From Rhodobacterales bacterium HKCCE3408 (GTDB lineage: Bacteria > Pseudomonadota > Alphaproteobacteria > Rhodobacterales > Rhodobacteraceae), in NCBI GenBank assembly GCA_015689705.1, contig WVSN01000013.1, positions 1 to 64,000 on the forward strand: a stretch of 64,000 bases of DNA, read 5' to 3'. How positions within the stretch are numbered: the stretch's first letter is position 1; every line of letters starts with the position of its first letter. Shown here one piece after another: positions 58,259-64,000 of the stretch. Position numbers and translations under genes: made by a program. The notes beneath the pieces are model-generated. The model was not told the DNA's origin. It saw only the letters and a list, made by a program, of their open reading frames with translations, and did not search any database.

Positions 58259-59026
58259 TTGGGCATCAACTACGCAGGATTTCGGCTGCTCGCCAAGATG
58301 TCGCGCACCTTCAAGCCGCAGGGCCGAACGGTGATGCTTGGTCGCCAGAAGTTTGACCTTCGCCCTGACCGGTGGATTAGCAGAACGCATTTCAACCGGG
58401 CGCTCAAGCAAGCCGGTATTGACCGACCAATTACTGAGTTCGCACAGCCGGACCGCTATTCGGAGACAATGTTTCGCGAATTGGGTTTGGGTGAGATCGA
58501 ATCTCTGGATGCTTCCGCCTTTGAGGGTGCAGGTCTTGTACATGATTTGAACAAGCCGATACCAGACGACTTGCGTGGAAAGTTTGACCTGGTTGTAGAT
58601 GGCGGGACACTTGAGCATGTGTTCGACATCATCCAGGCACTCGATAATGTGGAGAAACTATTGGCTCCAAGTGGCCGTTTTGTGTCATTAACACCGTTCA
58701 ATGGATATCCTGGACATGGGTTTTATCAGTTCTCGCCTGAGCTTGTTTGGAGCTATTGGAAAGCGACGCGCAATTTCACGGTTCATTCCTGCTTTGTGTC
58801 GACTCCCAAAGGTACGTTTTCGCGTGACCTGACAGACACCAGAGAGCTGGGTGAGCGAGTTGAATTCGATATCGGTCCGGTCTTCTTGGGCCGCCTCCCC
58901 GCTCGGCGACTCTTGATGTGTTATGACGTCGAAAAACCGCGAGTGCCACTGGACTCGGATGCGAAACACCCAGCGCTGCAAAGTGACTATGAGAAACGTT
59001 GGTTCGCTGCATCAAGGCCTGGGTGA
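58259..59026 (+). CDS. SAM-dependent methyltransferase-like protein
   Basis: The 255-residue protein reads as a class I methyltransferase fragment: DLVVDGGTLEHVFDIIQALDNV corresponds to motif region II/III, followed by LLAPSGRFVSLTPFNGYPGHGFYQFSPEL. The canonical glycine-rich SAM motif is not evident at the N-terminus, so the fold is inferred from the DGGTLEHVFD and APSGR signatures. Similar proteins occur in exopolysaccharide and O-antigen clusters. I prefer TTG 58259 with GGAGGGG upstream. An ATG-led start 90 nt upstream would lack a ribosome site. Confidence 0.6.
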   Translation: MGINYAGFRLLAKMSRTFKPQGRTVMLGRQKFDLRPDRWISRTHFNRALKQAGIDRPITEFAQPDRYSETMFRELGLGEIESLDASAFEGAGLVHDLNKPIPDDLRGKFDLVVDGGTLEHVFDIIQALDNVEKLLAPSGRFVSLTPFNGYPGHGFYQFSPELVWSYWKATRNFTVHSCFVSTPKGTFSRDLTDTRELGERVEFDIGPVFLGRLPARRLLMCYDVEKPRVPLDSDAKHPALQSDYEKRWFAASRPG

Positions 59027-59106
59027 CATAAACGCCAAGATGGTGCGACCCGTCTATCGCCAGTCCCTGAGCCACAGCGGATCAATGTCGACCGAATGGA
59101 GCGCTG

Positions 59107-60285
59107 ATGCCAAATTCATCCTTCCGCCTAGCGATTGCTACGGCCCGTTATCCTCAGCCTCTGGAAACGCCGATGACAGCGCATGTCGAATCGCTTTTTG
59201 GAGGCAACAGTATTGTGGTAAGCCGTACGAGGGATCCAAGCTTTTCCTCTGGGCGGCCAAGTTTGGCGTTAGAGGACTTTCCAATTAGCTACAAGCATTC
59301 TTTGAGTATCCTCATTGATTACCTCCAAAATTGGCAATACGTAAGAACTATCAAAGCGCCAGTTGGCGCACAAAAGGACGCCCTTGAGCGGTTTTTATCC
59401 GATCAAGCCCCTGACGCTATGCTCATCGAGCAGGGTCATGAGGCCAAGTATTTTTGGGCCTCGGCCAAGCGTCTCGGAATACCCGTATTTGTTTATTTTC
59501 GCGGTGTCGATGCGACAGGGTATTTGCGACGATCCCGGCACCAAGCCGGCCGGATCAAAGGCTATCGAAAGATGATGATGCAGATCGACGGTGTATTTGC
59601 CGTTTCGCAATTTCTAATATCGGAATTGGCGGCGCACGGCATTTCACACCCCAATACGCATATCATACCCAGCGGTGTTGAACTGCTCCGCTTTTCCCCT
59701 GCCGAAAAGCGGCCTGGCCATGTGATGATGGCGGGGCGTTTGATCGAAAAAAAGGCGCCCTTGGTTTCGTTGGGAGCTTTCTTGCGTGCCAGTGAAGGGA
59801 TCCCGGGCGCGCATCTGCATGTGGTAGGCGATGGTCCTCTGCGTACGGCGTGCGAGGGTCTGGTTGCAACAAAAGGCGCAAAATCTCGTGTCAGCTTTCA
59901 CGGTCATCTGGATCATGGCGCAGTAGCAAAAATGATGGCGTGGGTGCCCATCTTTATTCAGCATTCCGTGACCAGCCCTGACAACGACAAGGAAGGGGCG
60001 CCGACCTCAATCCAAGAGGCGATGGCCGCAGGCATGTCCGTCCTTTCCACCTTGCACGCCGGTATTCCAGATTTGGTGCAAGACGGGGAGACCGGATTCC
60101 TGGTGAAAGAGCACGCGGCAGATGATTTTGCACAGCGTCTTTACCAGATGCTAACGGCGCCGGAGTCCAGTCTGGCCATGGGAAAAGCCGCGCATGAGTT
60201 CGCAAAACGGAATTTCGACAAGACTATCCTGCACTCTCGGCTGGAGGCCGTGCTCCGGCGTTATTGCGGCACAGATCCACTCTAG
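59107..60285 (+). CDS. Glycosyltransferase family 4-like
   Basis: The 392-residue GT-B fold enzyme has donor-site signatures MMAGRLIEKKAP and VVGDGPLRTACE. The E-x7-E motif is in EGAPTSIQEAMAAG, with IPDLVQDGETGFLV after it; all are normal for GT4 retaining enzymes. The N-terminal half is less conserved, with MLIEQGHEAKYFW and VFVYFRGVDATGYL. It lies 80 nt after the methyltransferase-like gene and ends 5 nt from the convergent FkbM-type gene. It probably adds a sugar to a surface glycan; donor and acceptor unknown. Confidence 0.85.
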   Translation: MPNSSFRLAIATARYPQPLETPMTAHVESLFGGNSIVVSRTRDPSFSSGRPSLALEDFPISYKHSLSILIDYLQNWQYVRTIKAPVGAQKDALERFLSDQAPDAMLIEQGHEAKYFWASAKRLGIPVFVYFRGVDATGYLRRSRHQAGRIKGYRKMMMQIDGVFAVSQFLISELAAHGISHPNTHIIPSGVELLRFSPAEKRPGHVMMAGRLIEKKAPLVSLGAFLRASEGIPGAHLHVVGDGPLRTACEGLVATKGAKSRVSFHGHLDHGAVAKMMAWVPIFIQHSVTSPDNDKEGAPTSIQEAMAAGMSVLSTLHAGIPDLVQDGETGFLVKEHAADDFAQRLYQMLTAPESSLAMGKAAHEFAKRNFDKTILHSRLEAVLRRYCGTDPL

Positions 60286-60290
60286 TGGTG

Positions 60291-61118
60291 TCAGGCATGC
60301 CGGTGGCTGGCGTTAACAAACAACGCACACAGCCGCGGTCGTGACACTGCGATCATCTCAAACCCATGGGCGAATAGATGATTTGCCACTGGTGCAAAGG
60401 TACTTTCGGCGCGGAGACCGCGCTCAAAGCCCAAATCTGCTGAGATGTAAGTAATATTTTCGAGCCGCTCTCCGGCTCCTTCCAGGATTTCCGGCTCTGC
60501 TCCTTCAGCTTCAAGCTTCAGAAGCTTCACTGGCTCACCGAGATAGTGCCAGATCCTTTCTGTCTTGACCTTTATCCTCTCATCGAACTCCGCGGGCTCT
60601 ACAAGGCTTGAGTCCGCACCCTGCGAGCTGACAAAGAATGTCAGCTCATCATCTGCGGACCACAAACCAACATTATGCGCACTGCCCCGCCCCTCAAGGT
60701 TTTTTTGCAGGCAGCGGAACTCAACAGGGCTTGGCTCAAATGCGTGATAGCGGATGTCTACGTCGATCTCATCAAGACAAAGACGGAAATCGCCAACGTT
60801 CGCACCGCAATCCAGAATAAGGTCCCCATTCGAAAAGGTAACGTGATGAAGCAGATACGCAGCCGAAAGTGACTTGGCTCTATTTTCCAGCCCTTGCCGA
60901 TATGCAAGAAGCCCTTGCTCCTCATGTCGGAACGAAATGGTCCGTTGAGGGCGGGCTTCATCGTATAGCGTGTAATGGGTGCCGGTCCATGTGCACCGAC
61001 ACCGTCGGTCGTTCATCTGCATGATGCGAGTCAATTGTCGTGCGTAATCAGCGCCACGGGCCCGTTTTGCGCGGCTATGCAGAAAACGAAGGTACGCTTT
61101 TTTGATCGACCGGCTCAC
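60291..61118 (-). CDS. FkbM family methyltransferase
   Basis: The 275-residue enzyme has the SAM-binding motif LILDCGANVGDF and the FkbM pattern YHAFEPSPVEFRCLQKNL then VGLWSADDELTFFV. KLLKLEAEGAEPEIL contains the acidic catalytic-region motif. FkbM proteins O-methylate sugars or other hydroxyls. GTG 61118 is the likely start; internal ATG codons would remove conserved N-terminal residues. It is on the opposite strand to its neighbours. Confidence 0.85.
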   Translation of the reverse strand: MSRSIKKAYLRFLHSRAKRARGADYARQLTRIMQMNDRRCRCTWTGTHYTLYDEARPQRTISFRHEEQGLLAYRQGLENRAKSLSAAYLLHHVTFSNGDLILDCGANVGDFRLCLDEIDVDIRYHAFEPSPVEFRCLQKNLEGRGSAHNVGLWSADDELTFFVSSQGADSSLVEPAEFDERIKVKTERIWHYLGEPVKLLKLEAEGAEPEILEGAGERLENITYISADLGFERGLRAESTFAPVANHLFAHGFEMIAVSRPRLCALFVNASHRHA

Positions 61119-61351
61119 GCGTCAACTCGCTTGGATCTGGCTTCGGTCGCCGCCCTGAATGCTTTGACTTCCAAGGACATTGCGCGCCCCAGCTCAGAAA
61201 CGGATTATCGAACTCTTACGGTAAAGGCAACTGGCCAGACCATCGCCCTTTTGTCGGTGGGTCCACGTAGCGTCGCTGAAAGCAGATGCACGTTGCCAAG
61301 CAGAGCCCAATGAGCGACACCGGAGCGCGATAGAACGCACAGGATGAACGC
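61119..61351. promoter_or_regulatory. Divergent gap between FkbM-type and TylF-type genes
   Basis: No gene was recognised in this 233-bp gap. AGGAT lies about 10 nt upstream of TTG 61352. The base composition is intermediate, and no operator was found. Confidence 0.3.
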
Positions 61352-62077
61352 TTGAAACACCGCTTCAGCAGAGAGCTAACCAACCTTTGGGACCGGGTTC
61401 GGTTCCGTGCGCAGAGCTCGATCTTTGACAAATACCGTAGCCGCTCGATGATTGGACGAAGGGCCTACTGTGCGAATCTAGAGCTTGTGACCAACACCTC
61501 CGCCATGCTTCCGATGAACGAGCTCTCGATTGTAGAATGTGGCACCTGGCGTGGAGGGATGAGCCTCGGAATGCTTGAAGCCGTACCAGATTGCCGTGCT
61601 TTTCATATGTTCGACTCCTTCGAAGGACTGCCGGTGCCCGGAGACCGGGATGGGCAGAAAGTTCAGGACATGTTTGAAGCCAAGCGATTTGTTGCGGAAC
61701 GGAACTACGCTTCATATGAGGACGTATGCTCAGCGTTAACGAAGTATGGATTTTGGGATCGCGTGCAGGTCCACAAGGGTTGGTTCAAGGACACCGTCAC
61801 GCCGGATGCTGTGCAAAAGGACATCGCAATACTTCGACTTGATGGCGATTGGTACGACTCGACTATTCTTGTTCTTGAAAAGCTGTTTGATCGGGTTGTT
61901 CCGGGCGGCATCGTTATTGTCGACGATTATTATTCTTGGCCAGGCTGCAGTCAGGCGGTGCATGAGTTTCTTGCGGATCGAAAGGCACCGGAAGTGATTA
62001 AGGTCTGGCGTAATATCGTACCCTATATTGTAAAACTACCGGATGATTATCTTTTGGGATCTATTGGGAAAAATTGA
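61352..62077 (+). CDS. TylF/MycF-family (macrocin O-methyltransferase-like) methyltransferase
   Basis: The 241-residue enzyme has motif I VECGTWRGGMSLGML, MFDSFEGLPVPGDRDG and the metal-linked LRLDGDWYDST (acidic pair) seen in TylF-like sugar O-methyltransferases. GGIVIVDDYYSWPGC follows. TTG 61352 is the probable start, though an ATG 33 codons later cannot be ruled out. It is probably a deoxysugar or hexose O-methyltransferase acting on the island's glycan. Confidence 0.8.
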   Translation: MKHRFSRELTNLWDRVRFRAQSSIFDKYRSRSMIGRRAYCANLELVTNTSAMLPMNELSIVECGTWRGGMSLGMLEAVPDCRAFHMFDSFEGLPVPGDRDGQKVQDMFEAKRFVAERNYASYEDVCSALTKYGFWDRVQVHKGWFKDTVTPDAVQKDIAILRLDGDWYDSTILVLEKLFDRVVPGGIVIVDDYYSWPGCSQAVHEFLADRKAPEVIKVWRNIVPYIVKLPDDYLLGSIGKN

Positions 62078-62276
62078 CCATTTTCAAGTTAGCATAGCCA
62101 TATAGATGCGGATTGAAGCTGTCACTCATGTTGCGGACGAAATATGTGCCAGACACTTTTTCAACCTCAATGACAAATACCACTGGTAGCAGTAGCTTAT
62201 ATTTAGTTCGTCTCAAGGTGCAGCCTTTCATTCTAATGCTCTGGCGTGCTGCAATATCAGTGAATGTGTGTCTCAA
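62061..62276 (-). pseudogene. Short convergent reading frame, possible decayed gene fragment
   Basis: This 71-codon frame on the minus strand overlaps the TylF stop by 17 nt and starts with TTG. It reads like part of a protein (RMKGCTLRRTKYKLLLPVVF, GTYFVRNMSDSFNPHLYGY) but matches no family I know. It may be the tail of a broken glycan gene or chance. Confidence 0.2.
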
Positions 62277-62636
62277 ACGCAGCGCTGCGTGCGGAGCCTG
62301 GGCAGTGGATTCATCGAACTCCCACTCAGCCTTCAGATTACCTACGTATTGCTAATCTTGGGCATCCAGCCTTCGCTTTCCGCCCTTTGTGAACGGCTGG
62401 TCGCTCGCGAAGCAAAAGTCGGCTTCCCGCCCTGACTGATTGTCGGCCCACACCCAGTTTCAGCTCGTCACCATTGATACGATCGACGAGAGATCTGCAT
62501 ACGTCAGTCGTCGTTTAGTTACCGTCTCGGACCAGGCGGTCACAGAGCCGGCGCATCGACTTGAACGGGCGGTTGTGTGGATCAGAGGCTTCCTCAGGAA
62601 GAATATCGCTATTGCGCATACATCTTCCGAGAAACT
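62078..62636. other. Gene-poor region left of tRNA-Cys
   Basis: Apart from the doubtful fragment at 62061-62276, these 559 bp hold no recognised gene. The base composition rises back to core GC after about 62380. No recombinase, transposase or clear att repeat of the tRNA 3' end was seen by eye. Confidence 0.4.
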
Positions 62637-62710
62637 TGGAGGCGAGTACCGGAATCGAACCGGTGTGCACGGATTTGCAATCCGCTGCGTAACCACTCCG
62701 CCAACTCGCC
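62637..62710 (-). tRNA. tRNA-Cys (GCA anticodon)
   Basis: On the minus strand the sequence folds as a tRNA with acceptor stem GGCGAGT paired with ACTCGCC. The anticodon loop is TTGCAAA (anticodon GCA), and the T arm contains GGTTCGATTCC. CCA is encoded at 62637-62639, so the mature part ends at 62640. It lies between the low-GC glycan segment and the regulator gene, with its 3' end facing the island. Confidence 0.95.
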
Positions 62711-62755
62711 GAAGCCGCATGGGGCATACGTCAGCGCCCGGTTCGACGCAAGGGC

Positions 62756-64000
62756 TCAGGTGGCGTAGCGGGTGGTGCCGCGGCGGCGTTCGTCGGGCGG
62801 CTCGGACAGGACGACGGCGGGGTGGGCGCGCTGGTCGCAATCGGCGCGCGGGCAGACCCGGCAGTTGATCCCGACCTGCGTGGCCAGCCCGTGCGTCATC
62901 GACAGCGCCTCGGCATAGCCGATGCGGGCCGCGTGCTCGACCGAACAGCCGATCGCGACGGCCAGCCGGACGTCCTGCGTGTGCCGGGTCACGGTCGGGC
63001 GATCGACGGTGCGCGAGAAGACGATGAAGCGGCTGCCGTCGGGCATCTCGACGACCTGGCTGATCATCCGGCCTGGGGTCCGGAACGACAGGTGCACGTC
63101 CAGACGCGGGCAAGCGCCGCCGTATTCGGCCAGGTGGAAATCGGTCGCGTTGAAGCGCTTGGTCACGTTTCCGGCCTTGTCGATGCGCATGAAGAACAGC
63201 GGCACCCCGCGCGCACCGCGACGCTGAAGCGTCGTCGCGCGGTGACAGGCCTGTTCGAAGCTGACGCCGAAGCGCACGGCGAGATGGTCGAAATCGTATT
63301 TCGAGGCGTCGGCGGCCGCGAGATAGGCGTCGTAGGGCATCAGCACGGCGGCCGCGAAGTAGTTCGCCAGTTCCACCCGGCAGCGGGCGCGGCCATGGGC
63401 GCCGGTCAGGCCGGACTTCGTCAGGAGCGACTCGAGCAGGTCCTGGTGCTCGATCAGCGCCGCGACATGGACGAGCTGGAAGATGCGGTTCGGGTGGTCG
63501 AGCGCTTCCGACAGCCGCACCTCGCGCCGCGGCTCGTCGTATTCGCGCAGCGACCGCGGCATCTCGTCGACCGGCACCAGCCGTACATGCAGGCCGAGAC
63601 GGTCGCGCAGCCGGGTCTTGAGCGCGGTGTAGACGTCGTCATTGGCCGGGGGGTCGCCGTCCCAGAACGCCTCGGCCGCCTGTTCGAGACGGTGGAAGTA
63701 GTTGCGGTTCTGGCGGAAGAAGTCGTGGACGCTCGCCTCGGGCGAAGTCGGCAGGTCTGGCGCGGCACCGTCGCCGGCCGCGGTCAGGCTGAGGATCTGG
63801 TCGGCGCTGGCGCGGTAGGCGCGGTGCAGCCGGAGAAACGAGCTGGCCAGATCCGGGCTGTGGGCGATGGCGGCCCGCAGCTGCGTGAGGTCGGGGCGGT
63901 CGGCCTCGAAGATCGGGTCCTGAAGCGCGGCGCGCAGATCGGCGAGCTGGCCGGTTTCGGCATCCTCGGCGATGTCGCGCCAGTCGACGCCGTAGACCTC
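62756..64000 (-). CDS. ScfR/IrrE-like (XRE family) regulator, C-terminal part (partial)
   Basis: The last 414 codons of a gene that starts beyond the window's right edge are present; the N-terminal XRE helix-turn-helix is not visible. What is seen fits the ScfR family (short-chain fatty acid regulators, COG3800). It has an early VYGVDWRDIAEDAETGQLADLRAALQDP region and a central IrrE/ImmA-like domain. The C-terminal DUF2083-like block has Cys residues in GINCRVCPRADCDQR. Such regulators control propionate or acetate metabolism, for example via prpBC. ELANYFAAAVLMPYDAYL is the conserved helix of this group. Confidence 0.75.
   Translation of the reverse strand, partial: EVYGVDWRDIAEDAETGQLADLRAALQDPIFEADRPDLTQLRAAIAHSPDLASSFLRLHRAYRASADQILSLTAAGDGAAPDLPTSPEASVHDFFRQNRNYFHRLEQAAEAFWDGDPPANDDVYTALKTRLRDRLGLHVRLVPVDEMPRSLREYDEPRREVRLSEALDHPNRIFQLVHVAALIEHQDLLESLLTKSGLTGAHGRARCRVELANYFAAAVLMPYDAYLAAADASKYDFDHLAVRFGVSFEQACHRATTLQRRGARGVPLFFMRIDKAGNVTKRFNATDFHLAEYGGACPRLDVHLSFRTPGRMISQVVEMPDGSRFIVFSRTVDRPTVTRHTQDVRLAVAIGCSVEHAARIGYAEALSMTHGLATQVGINCRVCPRADCDQRAHPAVVLSEPPDERRRGTTRYAT

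Noticed and set aside
62637-62710. Direct repeat of the tRNA-Cys 3' end as an attachment site for the island
   Set aside because: No second copy of the GGTTCGATTCCGG-like sequence was found by eye to the left, so no att pair is claimed.
1-64000. CRISPR array, rRNA genes, transposases or prophage genes
   Set aside because: No regularly spaced repeats, rRNA signatures, transposase DDE/HUH motifs or phage structural genes were seen in any frame.

Overview
The window is high-GC, gene-dense chromosomal DNA from an alphaproteobacterium, most likely a Rhodobacteraceae member of the Roseobacter type. That placement is inferred from the company of genes (DUF3422, DUF1178, full-length PntA plus PntB, HemP, a GDCCVxC mini-protein, a tripartite TctABC next to a Liv transporter, an ScfR-like regulator) and from very GC-rich third codon positions. 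No rRNA operon, CRISPR array, intact insertion sequence or prophage was seen. The only RNA gene recognised is a tRNA-Cys.

Layout from left to right. 1-330 is the 3' end of xseA; 326-991 is an S2P-like membrane protein that has lost its HExxH motif. 1140-11896 is a peptide or acylated-amino-acid utilisation locus. On the minus strand lie a binding protein and two permeases. Divergently lie a fused double ATPase, an ArgE-type deacetylase and three tandem paralogous M20D amidohydrolases. 11990-24381 is mostly core: a winged-helix regulator fused to a degenerate alpha/beta hydrolase, moaA, a lipoprotein, a Cys-rich mini-protein, DUF3422, an SDR, pntAB, a DUF457-like protein, hemP, an HDAC-family deacetylase, a periplasmic glutathione peroxidase, a Nudix protein and DUF1178.

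24383-34694 is a long minus-strand run: livJ, livH, livM, livG, livF, a MaoC/HTD2-like hydratase, a threonine-synthase-like PLP enzyme, an FMN alpha-hydroxy-acid oxidase and a two-domain glycosyltransferase. 34877-37921 is tctCBA, followed by an orphan sensor-like membrane protein. 39106-44618 pairs a BcsA-like glycosyltransferase and an HlyD-like membrane fusion protein with three TadE/TadG-like pseudopilin proteins. 44878-48838 looks like a LysR-controlled quinone-detoxification module: glutathionyl-hydroquinone reductase, CatE-like VOC dioxygenase, DoxX and an NADP-binding reductase.

49008-53765 is a little-understood envelope or glycan locus: an exported Cys-rich protein, a twin-GT2 glycosyltransferase, an unknown overlapping partner, and a LytR_C-like membrane protein with a duplicated N-terminal motif. 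54154-56228 is a TetR regulator divergent from an FAD-linked oxidase. 56229-62636 is an AT-richer segment with alternating gene strands and TTG/GTG starts. It carries an asparagine-synthase-like amidotransferase, three methyltransferase-like proteins and a GT4 glycosyltransferase, and it abuts the 3' end of tRNA-Cys, so it is a candidate acquired surface-glycan island. The right edge is the 3' part of an ScfR/IrrE-like regulator.

The best leads for something undescribed are the GT/membrane-fusion/pseudopilin cluster (39106-44618), the twin-GT2 cluster with its unknown partners (49008-53765), the two pseudo-enzymes (326-991 and 11990-13177), and the tRNA-Cys-linked glycan island.
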